Positions 1 to 8,749 of a stretch of DNA of 49,603 nt are shown piece after piece; the stretch's first letter is position 1, and every line of letters begins with the position of its first letter. The DNA comes from Salegentibacter tibetensis. GTDB lineage: Bacteria > Bacteroidota > Bacteroidia > Flavobacteriales > Flavobacteriaceae. A program made the translations under genes and the position numbers. The notes below the pieces were generated by a model. It did no database searches, was not told the DNA's origin, and was given only the letters and a program-made list of their open reading frames with translations. The DNA lies in assembly GCF_020164485.1 (NCBI RefSeq), contig NZ_JAIQZA010000032.1, forward strand, positions 1 through 49,603, given 5' to 3'.

Positions 1-97
1 CAGCGAAAGAGCAAGCTCTTCCCTGTTACCCCTCGACTTGCATGTGTTAGGCCTGCCGCTAGCGTTCATCCTGAGCCAGGATCAAACTCTTCATCGT
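1..97 (-). rRNA. rrs: 16S ribosomal RNA, 5' end only
   Basis: On the minus strand the sequence reads AGAGTTTGATCCTGGCTCAG (the universal 27F site), followed by GATGAACGCTAGCGGCAGGC and CTAACACATGCAAGTCGAG, the conserved start of bacterial 16S rRNA. Aligning GAAGAG with E. coli positions 6-11 puts nucleotide 1 near base 97. The GGGTAACAGG form of the V1 region fits Bacteroidota. The rest of the gene runs off the left edge. Confidence 0.97.
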
Positions 98-394
98 TGT
101 TTCTTAATATAATTACAACAATCAATTGTCTGTACTCAAAGATGACTTCTCTAGTCTTAATTCTAAATTATTTGTAAAAATTGCAATTGCAATTTTACGC
201 GCTGTCAATTCAATAAATCAATGAACTTAACCCCTCCGCCTTCGGCACCTCCCCTTAAAAAAAGGTGAGGATATCTCCGTCTCCGGAAGGACATTTCTTG
301 TAGAAACTAAAGGACTCGAACCTTAACTCTTTACTTACCCACCCGGGATTTCTTTTCAGTATTTTCGGGAACTCATTTCCGCTGTAAGCGGCTG
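98..394 (-). other. rRNA operon leader (transcribed spacer)
   Basis: This non-coding stretch lies between the promoter nearest the rRNA and the 16S 5' end, so it should be transcribed as the pre-rRNA leader. It holds short GC-rich inverted segments around 225-290 and a 15-base inverted repeat at 310-324. No open reading frame with protein-like composition is present. Its role in rRNA processing or antitermination is inferred from position only. Confidence 0.6.
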
Positions 395-427
395 CAAATA
401 TACACTACTTTTTCTTTATACACCAAA
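395..427 (-). promoter_or_regulatory. rRNA promoter P1 (closest to 16S)
   Basis: On the minus strand a TTTG -33 element (427-424) is followed by 21 bp and TATATTTG (402-395), a full match to the Bacteroidota TAnnTTTG -7 box. Transcription would enter the 16S leader. The bases after the -7 box (CAGCCGC) are shared with two further boxes upstream. Confidence 0.8.
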
Positions 428-531
428 TATTTTTTAGAAAAATTTTTGACTTTATTTTAAAAGCAACCCTTCAAAAGAACTTTAAAAACAACGCCACTTT
501 TTAAATAAAACCTTAGCTGTTTTTGCGGCTG

Positions 532-562
532 CAAACATACAACCTCTTTTGAATCTGGCAAA
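532..562 (-). promoter_or_regulatory. rRNA promoter P2
   Basis: On the minus strand a TTTG -33 element (562-559), a 19-bp spacer and TATGTTTG (539-532) make a consensus Bacteroidota vegetative promoter. It is followed by the same CAGCCGC stretch as P1 and lies about 137 bp upstream of it. Confidence 0.8.
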
Positions 563-686
563 AAAAAATATTATTTTTTTGCTTTTATTTTTTAAAGCTT
601 TTTCAAGACTTAAAAATTCGCATTTCCCAGTATGTAATGAACTTCCCGCTTTACTCCGCAACCCTCGTTGCCCTTGTAAGCGGCTG

Positions 687-724
687 CAAATATACTGCTG
701 TTTTCTTCCCCCGCAAGGCTCAAA
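687..724 (-). promoter_or_regulatory. candidate rRNA promoter P3 (farthest upstream)
   Basis: TATATTTG (694-687) followed by CAGCCGCTTACA repeats the P1 -7 region almost exactly. The consensus TTTG at 724-721 is 26 bp away, which is long for this promoter class. A weaker CTTG at 717-714 gives a 19-bp spacer. The -7 part is clear and the -33 part is uncertain. Confidence 0.6.
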
Positions 725-825
725 TAACAATTTTTTAAAGAAACCTTAAAACTAATTTCTAAGCCTTTCAACTAAAGGAACTTGTAAGATAAAAAATTTT
801 ATAGAAATCTTGGGAAGGGAAAAAG

Positions 826-1509
826 TTAATTTAAACGACCTCTTCCTGCACTCCATTTATCGGTAAGTTCAACATACTCAAAATCCAGTGCAGTGGCCTG
901 CGGCTCCAGGATATCATTAACAAAAGAGCGCTGTAGGATATCTTCAATCAAAAAATCTTCGTGATTATTTTTGGGGTCAAATTCTTCCTTCAGTGAAATT
1001 TCAAATAAGCTGGCAGTAGTATTATACCAGAATGCCCGCCATCCACTTTTTAAATTCTTGATAAGGTTAAAAGCTGTAGTCCCCGTTTGGCGATGTACCA
1101 ACTTCACCAGAATTTGACCTTCAGTATGAGTAAGCTTTTTTAATTCCGCAGAAAATTCTTTCTCTATATAATCCTGAACAATCTTAGTGTATTTTCTTTG
1201 TGCCGATCTGGACTCTATTCCTTCAAGCCTTGCATTAAGCGCTACCAGCCTTTCAGAAGCAAGTTTAGCATAAGGATATACCTTTCTGGTTTTCCTCCTT
1301 AATATAAGGTATCTTTTTCTCTCCTCAAGATTATCAAAATGAAGCTTCTTTAAAATCACCACCTCATTAAGGTCTATACTTTCCCGCGGCACAGTATCGC
1401 CCGCAATAATCATATACTTTTTTTGCAGGGTATCTTCAACAGGAATACTATCCTGGGCGAAAAGTCCCGAAAAACTAAAGAAGAATAATATAAAAAGCGT
1501 TCTAAGCAT
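826..1509 (-). CDS. DUF4294 domain-containing exported protein
   Basis: This 227-residue protein starts with a hydrophobic signal peptide (residues 1-18, ending GLFAQ), so it should be exported. The rest is a charged, mostly helical domain. The segment from about residue 60 to 120 (ERKRYLILRRKTRKVYPYAKLA and onward) and the WRAFWYN stretch near residue 157 are typical of DUF4294, a family found in Bacteroidota with no known biochemical role. The gene starts with ATG and is divergent from the M42 peptidase gene across about 100 bp. The family call is from recall of its characteristic sequence, not from a search. Confidence 0.8.
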   Translation of the reverse strand: MLRTLFILFFFSFSGLFAQDSIPVEDTLQKKYMIIAGDTVPRESIDLNEVVILKKLHFDNLEERKRYLILRRKTRKVYPYAKLASERLVALNARLEGIESRSAQRKYTKIVQDYIEKEFSAELKKLTHTEGQILVKLVHRQTGTTAFNLIKNLKSGWRAFWYNTTASLFEISLKEEFDPKNNHEDFLIEDILQRSFVNDILEPQATALDFEYVELTDKWSAGRGRLN

Positions 1510-1613
1510 TCACCAAATATTTAGCTTGCTAGCGTACTAAAATCATTCCAAAATTAATCAATAATCAGTTGCCATAGATTTAATTCTTATTAAATTCGTG
1601 AAAATTCAAATCT

Positions 1614-2702
1614 ATGAGCAAAGACAGTATACTTGATAAGGAATCTATAGAATTCCTGGAAAAATATTTAAATAATGCGGCGCCTACGGGATATGAATCT
1701 GATGGGCAGAAATTATGGATGGATTATTTAAAACCATATGTTGATGAATTCTTTACCGATAGCTACGGAACAGCGGTGGGGGTTATAAATCCTGAAGCTG
1801 AATTTAAAGTAGTAATAGAAGGACACGCCGATGAAATTTCCTGGTATGTAAATTATATAACTGATGAAGGTTTTATTTATGTGGTAAGAAACGGCGGTAG
1901 TGATCACCAGATAGCTCCTTCAAAGCGCGTTAATATTCACACTAAAAAAGGCATTGTAAAAGGCGTTTTTGGTTGGCCTGCAATTCACACCCGTGATAAA
2001 GATGAAGAGCAATCTCCAAAAATCGATAACATTTGTATAGATGTGGGTTGTACCAGCAAAGACGAAGTCGAAGAATTAGGTGTTCACGTAGGTTGCGTAA
2101 TAACCTACCCCGATGAATTCTTTATTCTGAATGAAAACAAGTTTGTATGCCGGGCTTTAGATAACCGTATGGGCGGATTTATGATCGCGCAGGTTGCTAA
2201 ATTATTAAAAGAGAACGGGAAAAAATTACCTTTTGGCCTATATATAACTAATTCCGTACAGGAAGAAATAGGACTTCGGGGTGCTGAAATGATCACTCAC
2301 CGAATTAAACCCAATGTAGCCATTGTTACCGATGTAACCCACGATACCAATACGCCAATGATCAATAAAAAGAAAACTGGCGACACAAAAATTGGTCACG
2401 GCCCTGTAATTGCCCACGCACCTGCGGTTCAAAATAAATTGAGGGAATTGCTTATTGAAACAGCCCAGGAAAAAGAAATTCCTTTTCAGCGAATGGCAAA
2501 TTCAAGATTTACAGGAACAGACACCGATGCTTTTGCTTACAGTAACGGTGGTGTTCCTTCAGCATTAATTTCACTTCCTCTAAGATATATGCATACCACG
2601 GTAGAAATGGTTCATAAAAGCGATGTGGAAAACGTAATAAAATTAATTTATGAAAGTTTACTTCATATAAAAGAAGGAGAGAGTTTTAGTTATTTCGACT
2701 AA
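1614..2702 (+). CDS. M42 family metallopeptidase (glutamyl/deblocking aminopeptidase type)
   Basis: This 362-residue protein is a cytoplasmic co-catalytic metal aminopeptidase of family M42 (FrvX/PepA/TET-like), expected to trim peptides from the N-terminus. The metal and catalytic residues are visible: H71 in GHADE, D182 in ALDNR, the E216-E217 pair in QEEIG, D239 in VTDVTHD and the late histidine in the RYMHTTVE segment. Length fits the family and no signal peptide is present. The gene stands alone, divergent from the DUF4294 gene, and ends just before a strong hairpin. Substrate preference cannot be read from the sequence. Confidence 0.93.
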   Translation: MSKDSILDKESIEFLEKYLNNAAPTGYESDGQKLWMDYLKPYVDEFFTDSYGTAVGVINPEAEFKVVIEGHADEISWYVNYITDEGFIYVVRNGGSDHQIAPSKRVNIHTKKGIVKGVFGWPAIHTRDKDEEQSPKIDNICIDVGCTSKDEVEELGVHVGCVITYPDEFFILNENKFVCRALDNRMGGFMIAQVAKLLKENGKKLPFGLYITNSVQEEIGLRGAEMITHRIKPNVAIVTDVTHDTNTPMINKKKTGDTKIGHGPVIAHAPAVQNKLRELLIETAQEKEIPFQRMANSRFTGTDTDAFAYSNGGVPSALISLPLRYMHTTVEMVHKSDVENVIKLIYESLLHIKEGESFSYFD

Positions 2703-2729
2703 ACAGATCATTACCTTATTTATTGTAAC

Positions 2730-2763
2730 AAGCCCTTTTCGGAATTCTCCGGAAAGGGCTTTT
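2730..2763 (+). terminator. Rho-independent-type terminator after the M42 peptidase gene
   Basis: A 14-bp stem (AAGCCCTTTTCGGA with TCCGGAAAGGGCTT, one G-U pair) encloses a 4-base loop and is followed by TTTTG. It begins 28 bp after the stop codon. Confidence 0.8.
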
Positions 2764-2842
2764 GTCATTTCATTAGATATACTTTCACAATTATTTACCA
2801 TCTGCCTGTCGCTTTTCAGTCTATATTTAATAAAAAACAAAA

Positions 2843-3919
2843 ATGACTATTTCTCCTGAAGAGGTAAATATTCTTATTTCGAATCCCTATGAAGCTGTAA
2901 ATTTCGCAAACCTCACTTATGTTTCGGAAGAAAAACTTTCAATTAAAAGAAAGAAAGTAGGTAGAGGGTTCTCCTACCTATATAAAGGAGAACGCATAAA
3001 AGATGATAAAACTATAAATAGGATCAAAAGTTTGGTAATTCCGCCGGCCTGGCAGGAAGTGCGTATTACTCATTTAAAAACGGGGCATCTACAAGTTGTG
3101 GGACGTGATGAAAAAAACCGAAAACAATACATTTACCATTCTACCTGGAGCAAATTAAGGAATGAAACCAAATTCTTTAAAATGACCGCTTTTGGCGAAA
3201 ACCTGTCAAAAATTAGAAAACAGGTAAATCAAGACCTGGACTTGCCGGAAATGAGTCGAAGAAAAGTACTCGCATTAGTCCTTCGGCTTATGGAAGAAAC
3301 CCATATTAGGATCGGAAATCAATACTACGCAAAGAACAATAAAACCTACGGTCTTTCCACATTTAGATCCAGACACCTAAAAACTTCTAAAAATCAGATC
3401 AAATTCGAGTTTATTGGAAAAAAAGGAAAAGAACATTCGGTCTCTGTAAAAAATAAACAGTTGATTAAACTTGTTAATCAATGTGAGGAAATTCCGGGTT
3501 GGGAGCTTTTCAAATTTTATGATGAAAAAGGAGACAAACAAGCGATAGACAGTGGAATGATCAATGATTATATTCACGAAATTAGCGGCGACCAGTTTTC
3601 AGCTAAAGATTTTAGAACCTGGAGCGCAACAAAGATTTTTTTTGAAACCCTGCTAGAACTTGGTTATACCGAAGACGAAAAACAAAATAAAAAGAATTTA
3701 ATCCAGGCTTTTGATGCCTCAGCCGAAGGTTTGGGAAACACCCGGGCCGTGTGCAAAAGTTATTATGTGCACCCTAAAGTTGCAAACTCCTATGAAACCG
3801 GTGAAATCGTACCTTATTTTAATAAAGTTAAACCTGAAGAAAAACAAAACTATATTTCCCTTTCTGAAACAGAAAAAGTGATTCTTAATATGATTAAAGA
3901 TTACGAGGTGAAGATTTAA
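2843..3919 (+). CDS. DNA topoisomerase IB (poxvirus/eukaryote-like)
   Basis: This 358-residue protein is a type IB topoisomerase, which relaxes supercoils through a 3'-phosphotyrosyl link. The N-terminal domain has the IPPAW segment near residue 67 and GHLQVVGRDEKNRKQY near 80-95. The C-terminal catalytic part shows RLMEETHIRIGN with a catalytic arginine, the RSRHL segment, a DFRTWSAT motif near residue 255, and AVCKSYYVHP with the candidate nucleophile Y307 or Y308. Length matches bacterial topoisomerase IB. Bacteria with this enzyme usually have gyrase and topoisomerase IV as well, so its role is accessory. It is monocistronic between two short gaps. Confidence 0.93.
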   Translation: MTISPEEVNILISNPYEAVNFANLTYVSEEKLSIKRKKVGRGFSYLYKGERIKDDKTINRIKSLVIPPAWQEVRITHLKTGHLQVVGRDEKNRKQYIYHSTWSKLRNETKFFKMTAFGENLSKIRKQVNQDLDLPEMSRRKVLALVLRLMEETHIRIGNQYYAKNNKTYGLSTFRSRHLKTSKNQIKFEFIGKKGKEHSVSVKNKQLIKLVNQCEEIPGWELFKFYDEKGDKQAIDSGMINDYIHEISGDQFSAKDFRTWSATKIFFETLLELGYTEDEKQNKKNLIQAFDASAEGLGNTRAVCKSYYVHPKVANSYETGEIVPYFNKVKPEEKQNYISLSETEKVILNMIKDYEVKI

Positions 3920-3963
3920 ATTCAAAGGAAAAAGCTCTGTTCATTTTTGATTAAATTAGCAGT

Positions 3964-5892
3964 ATGAAGAACACGATTGCTTCCCGTATAGCCGATTTCC
4001 TTAAAAATTATCCTCCTTTTAATCTTTTAAAAAAGGAAGATTTATTAATTATCTCAAAACAGGTTAAGGTAAAATATCTTGAAAAAGGAAAGAGACTATT
4101 TTCTGAAGGTGATATTGGCCATAAGCGCTTCTATGTGGTGAATAAAGGGGCGATTTCCTTAGAACGCGACAACAACGGTAAACGAGAAACAATAGACAAG
4201 TGCGATGAAGGCGATATTTTTGGACTTCGGCCGTTGTTTGCGAAAGAAAATTACCTCATCAATGCCATTGCCGAAGAAGAAACAATTCTGTATGCAATTC
4301 CTATAAAAAAATTCAAACCTCTTTCAGAAGAAAATAAAGAAGTCAATAATTTTTTGATTCAGAGTTTTGCCTCAAACACCCGAAACCCATATTCTGAAGC
4401 TCATAAAGGAAAATTAATTTCAGAAAAAGAACCTGTAGAAAGTCAATATAAACCCAACAATAATCTTTTTGAACTTCAGCCGGCACCGGTAACCAGAAAG
4501 GTGGTCATGACATCACCTGAAACTACTATAAAAGCTGCGGCCCAACTAATGAGCAAAAAGAAAGTAGGTTCGGTTTTAGTGGTAGAAGACAATATCGCTA
4601 AAGGCATTGTAACCGATGAGGATTTTAGGGATATGGTAGCTACCGGCGCATATGGAATTGAAACCCCTGTTTCAAAAATTATGGCATCTCCAGTAATTTG
4701 TTATCCGCAGGGCCTTACTATCGCACAGGCACAGCTTACGATGATGAAACATCATATAAACCACATTTGTATTACCGAAGACGGTACGCCAAATACTAAG
4801 GTTGTGGGAATACTTTCTGAACACGACATTATGGTTTCTGAAGGCCATAATCCTTCGGTTTTAATGAAAGCAATTCAGCGAAGTAATAACACCAACGAAT
4901 TAAAGAAAATTCGGCATAAAATCACCTTATTGCTCAGGGGATTTCTAGCTTCCAATATTCCGCTAAATCATATCTCCAGAATTATTTTTGAGCTGAACGA
5001 CGCCACTATTAAACGAATTATAGAGCGCTGTATTAAAAAGCTACCTACTCCCCTGCCCTGTGATTTCACGTGGATTTCCCTCGGAAGCCAGGGACGTAAA
5101 GAACAACTTTTACAAACCGACCAGGACAATGCGCTTATTTTTGAAGATGTTCCGGAGGAAAAACTGGAAGAAACCAGGGCCTATTTTTTAGAATTGGCGA
5201 GAAAAGTGAACAAGCGGCTCAATATAATCGGCTACGAATATTGCCCTGCCGAAATGATGGCAAAAAACCCAAAATACTGCCTCAGTTTAAGTGAATGGAA
5301 AGAACAATTTACCAAATGGATTATAGATCCCGGAAACGACGAAATTTTACTCTGCTCTATTTTCTTCGATTTTGATATTTCTTACGGAAATGTAAATTTA
5401 TCTAATGCGCTTGCCGATCATATTTTTCTTCTAACTAAAGACAATCGCAAATTCTATGCGGTAATGGGCGCCACTACATTGAGAAACCCATCTCCGCTTG
5501 GTTTCTTCAGGCAGTTTTTATTAGAAGAAGATGGAGAAAATAAAGATTTTTTCGACATTAAAAAACGAGGAATTACGCCTTTAACTGATGCGGGCAGGCT
5601 CTTAATCTTATACCACCAGGTGAAAAACATAAGCAATACTGCAGAGCGCTTTGAAAAACTGGCACAACTAGAGCCGAATAACAAAGAGCTATTTCTATCC
5701 TGTGCCTATGCGTCTAAAGTTTTACTGAAATTTAGAACTCAACACGGTTTGGAAAATAGGAATAGCGGCAGGTTTATAGATCTGGAGAATTTGAGCAAAG
5801 AGGAAAAGATCAAACTAAAACGCTGTTTTAAAAGTATAAGACAGGTGCAGGAATTAATAAAATACCGTTTTGAAGTAACTCCTTATATCTAA
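3964..5892 (+). CDS. cNMP-binding, CBS-pair and DUF294 nucleotidyltransferase-like protein
   Basis: The 642 residues show four modules in order: a cyclic-nucleotide-binding-like beta barrel (about 15-140), a tandem CBS pair (about 175-305, with KKVGSVLVVED and GILSEHDIM), a GlnD-like DUF294 nucleotidyltransferase domain (about 330-460), and a DUF294 C-terminal helical domain (about 490-635). The nucleotidyltransferase signature GSQGRKEQ, followed by TDQDNAL with paired aspartates, is intact near residues 373-393. This suggests a cytoplasmic sensor that binds adenine nucleotides through CBS and possibly modifies a partner. The partner is unknown. The stop codon shares one base with the start of the exonuclease gene, implying translational coupling. 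The same pairing is common in other bacteria, by recall. Confidence 0.88.
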   Translation: MKNTIASRIADFLKNYPPFNLLKKEDLLIISKQVKVKYLEKGKRLFSEGDIGHKRFYVVNKGAISLERDNNGKRETIDKCDEGDIFGLRPLFAKENYLINAIAEEETILYAIPIKKFKPLSEENKEVNNFLIQSFASNTRNPYSEAHKGKLISEKEPVESQYKPNNNLFELQPAPVTRKVVMTSPETTIKAAAQLMSKKKVGSVLVVEDNIAKGIVTDEDFRDMVATGAYGIETPVSKIMASPVICYPQGLTIAQAQLTMMKHHINHICITEDGTPNTKVVGILSEHDIMVSEGHNPSVLMKAIQRSNNTNELKKIRHKITLLLRGFLASNIPLNHISRIIFELNDATIKRIIERCIKKLPTPLPCDFTWISLGSQGRKEQLLQTDQDNALIFEDVPEEKLEETRAYFLELARKVNKRLNIIGYEYCPAEMMAKNPKYCLSLSEWKEQFTKWIIDPGNDEILLCSIFFDFDISYGNVNLSNALADHIFLLTKDNRKFYAVMGATTLRNPSPLGFFRQFLLEEDGENKDFFDIKKRGITPLTDAGRLLILYHQVKNISNTAERFEKLAQLEPNNKELFLSCAYASKVLLKFRTQHGLENRNSGRFIDLENLSKEEKIKLKRCFKSIRQVQELIKYRFEVTPYI

Positions 5893-6554
5893 TGCTAAAT
5901 TTATTCAAAAAGAAACCTGATAATCTGCCTGAATTCTGGCATGATTATGAAGTTAAATTTCAGGAAAAACTTCCGAAAGAAATCGAGGAAACCAGGTTTG
6001 TTGTTTTGGATACCGAAACTACAGGCTTTGATCTTAAAAAAGACCGGATGCTTTCTATTGGTGCAGTTGCCATTAATAACAAATCTATAGATATTGCCGA
6101 CGGATTTGAAGAGTACATTTCCCAGGAAACTTTCAACCCTAAAACCGTAAAGATTCACGGGATTATTCAGAATGAACGTATAAAAACCCTTTCTGAAGAA
6201 GAGGCAGTAAAAGCTTTTTTAGAATATATCGGAAATTCTGTTTTGGTGGCGCACCACGCGGGTTTTGATCTTGGGATGATCAATGAGGCTTTAACCAGAA
6301 TGGGTTTGCCAAAGCTGAAAAACAAGGTTTTAGATACCGTGAATTTATACCGTGGTACCCGAATAATCTCCAATCTTATTAATCGGGAGAAAAGTTATTC
6401 GCTAGACGAAATCGCCGAAACTTACAATATTGACATAAGAGACAGGCACACCGCCGCCGGGGATGCTTTTATAACAGCCATAGCTTTCCTAACTATCCTG
6501 GGTAAACTAAATACCGATGGAAAATTAAATTTAAAAAAATTGTTTAGGGTTTAA
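5892..6554 (+). CDS. DnaQ-like 3'-5' exonuclease
   Basis: This 220-residue protein has a DEDDh exonuclease fold like the epsilon subunit of DNA polymerase III. Exo I is VLDTETTGFD (near residues 38-47), Exo II contains HHAGFDLGM (near 120), and Exo III ends DRHTAAGDA with the catalytic H and D (near 184-192). It lacks polymerase-binding extensions, so it may proofread, trim or degrade nucleic acid on its own. Its ATG overlaps the stop of the upstream CBS/nucleotidyltransferase gene by one base (TAATG), so the two are probably one functional unit. Confidence 0.88.
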   Translation: MLNLFKKKPDNLPEFWHDYEVKFQEKLPKEIEETRFVVLDTETTGFDLKKDRMLSIGAVAINNKSIDIADGFEEYISQETFNPKTVKIHGIIQNERIKTLSEEEAVKAFLEYIGNSVLVAHHAGFDLGMINEALTRMGLPKLKNKVLDTVNLYRGTRIISNLINREKSYSLDEIAETYNIDIRDRHTAAGDAFITAIAFLTILGKLNTDGKLNLKKLFRV

Positions 6555-6594
6555 TTAGGAACAAAATTTAGAGAATTATTAAAGCTCCTACCTT

Positions 6595-6669
6595 TTTTCA
6601 AGGGGAGCCCGCCTAATTAACTATGTCGGGCAGGGTGGCCAGAGGCCGGTGGTGTTATTTTCTTGAAAA
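6595..6669. repeat. nested palindromic intergenic repeat
   Basis: TTTTCAAG (6595-6602) and CTTGAAAA (6662-6669) form outer arms around two smaller hairpins, GCCCG...CGGGC (6607-6631) and GGCC...GGCC (6637-6647). The GC-rich inside contrasts with the AT-rich flanks. It lies between convergent genes. It resembles short repeated elements I associate with flavobacterial genomes, but copy number cannot be seen here. Confidence 0.5.
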
Positions 6670-6702
6670 TGCTAAATTTTAAAATAAATTCTATACTAAA
6701 AA

Positions 6703-6733
6703 GATCTCACAGGTTTTGAAAGCCTGTGAGGTC
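6703..6733. repeat. palindromic repeat, possible bidirectional terminator
   Basis: The imperfect palindrome reads GATCTCACAGG, then TTTTGAAAG, then CCTGTGAGGTC. It sits between the convergent exonuclease and acs genes and could end transcription from both sides. The CTCACAGG...CCTGTGAG core is one I recall as iterated in flavobacterial genomes. Confidence 0.6.
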
Positions 6734-6778
6734 TGAGATTTTGTATAAAATTTTACTGCAAAAAACTAAGATTAATCC

Positions 6779-8686
6779 TTACAAAGCATCCTTCATAATC
6801 TCCTCTACAACTTCAGGATTTAATAAAGTTGAAGTATCTCCAAGATCTTCTGTTTCTTTAGATGCTATTTTTCTTAAAATTCTTCGCATAATTTTTCCGC
6901 TACGCGTTTTTGGTAGGCCGCTAACAAACTGGATTTTCTCCGGTTTGGCAATTGGCCCTACTTTGTCCCCAATCTGCTGATTTATTTCCTTCCTGAGGTT
7001 ATCGTGATTTCTGGATTCTCCGGATTCTTTTAAGGTTACAAAGGCATAAAGTGCATTTCCTTTTACTTCATGAGGGAAACCAACAACGGCGGATTCAGCT
7101 ACCGCCGGATGTTCATCCATCGCATCTTCAATTGGCGCCGTTCCTAAATTATGGCCTGAAACTATAATTACATCATCTACCCTACCTGTAATTCGGTAAT
7201 AACCTACTTCATCCCTAAGAGCACCATCTCCGGTAAAATACATATTTTTAAAAGTAGAAAAATAGGTGGTTTTATAACGTTCGTGGTCTCTCCAAACGGT
7301 TCTGGCAATAGCAGGCCAAGGATATTTAATACATAAACGACCATCTACTTGATTGCCCTTTAATTCATTTCCGTTCTCATCCATTAAAGCGGGCTGAATT
7401 CCGGGAAATGGCAAGGTTGCATAAGTCGGTTTTACAGGGGTAACATAAGGTATTGGAGTAATCATAATTCCGCCGGTTTCGGTTTGCCACCAGGTATCTA
7501 CAATAGGACTTTTATTTTTCCCCACATTATCGTTATACCAGTGCCAGGCTTCCTCGTTTATGGGCTCGCCAACGGTTCCCAGTACTTTTAAAGAAGAAAG
7601 GTCATGACTCTCTACAAATTCTATATTTCTTTTTGCCAAAGACCTAATAGCCGTTGGCGCAGTATAAAACTGATTTACTTTATGTTTTTCTACCACATCC
7701 CAAAACCTTCCAGCATCGGGGTAAGAAGGAATACCCTCAAACATTACCGTGGTAGCTCCATTAGCTAACGGACCATATAAAATATAAGAGTGTCCTGTGA
7801 TCCATCCAATATCTGCAGTACACCAATAAACATCATCTTCTTTATATTGGAAAACATTCTTAAAAGTATATGCTGTGTACACCATATAACCGGCGGTGGT
7901 ATGCAACATGCCTTTTGGTTTTCCGGTAGAACCTGAGGTATATAAAATAAACAAAGGATCTTCAGCATCCATAGTTTCGGCTTTACATTCATCTGAAGCT
8001 TCATCTAATAAAGGCTGTAGCCATTCATCCCGACCATCTTGCATTTCAATATCAGAATCCAGTCGCTTCGCTACTAAAACGCTTTCCACACCCGGACAAT
8101 CTTCCAGGGCCTTATCTACAATTCCTTTAAGATCTATCGTTTTGTTTCCGCGGTAAGAACCATCAGAGGTAATTAGCATTTTACAATCGGCATCATTGGT
8201 CCTGGTAGCCAGAGCTTTAGAAGAAAAACCTGCAAAAACCACCGAATGTATAGCACCAATTCGTGCACAAGCCAGCATAGCTACGGCAAGTTCAGGAATC
8301 ATTGGTAAATAAATACAAACCCGATCCCCTTTTTTAATTCCTTTAGCCTTTAAAACATTCGCGAATTTATTTACTTTCTTATGTAATTCTCCGTAGGAAA
8401 TATGTTGGGCTTCTTCTTCAGGATCGTTAGGCTCCCAGATAATCGCAGTTTTATCAGACCTATTAAAAAGAAAGCGATCTATACAGTTTTCGGTTATATT
8501 AAGTTTGGCATTTTCAAACCATTTCACTTCAGGTTCATTAAAATCCCAGCTTAACACATTATCCCATTTCTTTCGCCAGGTAAAATGCTCTTCAGCTATT
8601 TCCTCCCAGAAGTTTTCCGGATCTCTTACCGATTTTCTATAAACTTGAAAATATTCCTCTAAATTCTTAATATGATAATTACTCAT
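6779..8686 (-). CDS. acs: acetyl-CoA synthetase (AMP-forming)
   Basis: This 635-residue enzyme activates acetate with ATP and CoA to acetyl-CoA in two steps through acetyl-AMP. The adenylate-forming signatures are present: the P-loop-like YTSGSTGKPKG near residue 250, the WWQTETGG motif near 400, the YFTGDGA hinge region, and the C-terminal KTRSGKIMRR segment whose lysine is the catalytic and acetylation-regulated residue. Length is close to the usual 640-650. The protein should be cytoplasmic. The gene is monocistronic and converges on the exonuclease gene. The ATG start gives the usual N-terminus with the FWEEIAEEHFTWRKKWD segment. Confidence 0.97.
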   Translation of the reverse strand: MSNYHIKNLEEYFQVYRKSVRDPENFWEEIAEEHFTWRKKWDNVLSWDFNEPEVKWFENAKLNITENCIDRFLFNRSDKTAIIWEPNDPEEEAQHISYGELHKKVNKFANVLKAKGIKKGDRVCIYLPMIPELAVAMLACARIGAIHSVVFAGFSSKALATRTNDADCKMLITSDGSYRGNKTIDLKGIVDKALEDCPGVESVLVAKRLDSDIEMQDGRDEWLQPLLDEASDECKAETMDAEDPLFILYTSGSTGKPKGMLHTTAGYMVYTAYTFKNVFQYKEDDVYWCTADIGWITGHSYILYGPLANGATTVMFEGIPSYPDAGRFWDVVEKHKVNQFYTAPTAIRSLAKRNIEFVESHDLSSLKVLGTVGEPINEEAWHWYNDNVGKNKSPIVDTWWQTETGGIMITPIPYVTPVKPTYATLPFPGIQPALMDENGNELKGNQVDGRLCIKYPWPAIARTVWRDHERYKTTYFSTFKNMYFTGDGALRDEVGYYRITGRVDDVIIVSGHNLGTAPIEDAMDEHPAVAESAVVGFPHEVKGNALYAFVTLKESGESRNHDNLRKEINQQIGDKVGPIAKPEKIQFVSGLPKTRSGKIMRRILRKIASKETEDLGDTSTLLNPEVVEEIMKDAL

Positions 8687-8749
8687 AACTTAAATAAATA
8701 TATTGATGGTTCTATGGGTTAATTTTGAAAAGAATAAAATATCTTTCCT

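Noticed and set aside
300-330. Possible tRNA gene, suggested by GGTTCGAGTCC on the minus strand
   Set aside because: Only the T-arm-like hairpin is present. No acceptor, D or anticodon arm can be paired around it.
482-749. Open frames of 82 (minus) and 66 (plus) codons before the rRNA
   Set aside because: They overlap each other and the tandem rRNA promoters, and the translations are low-complexity K/F-rich without family features.
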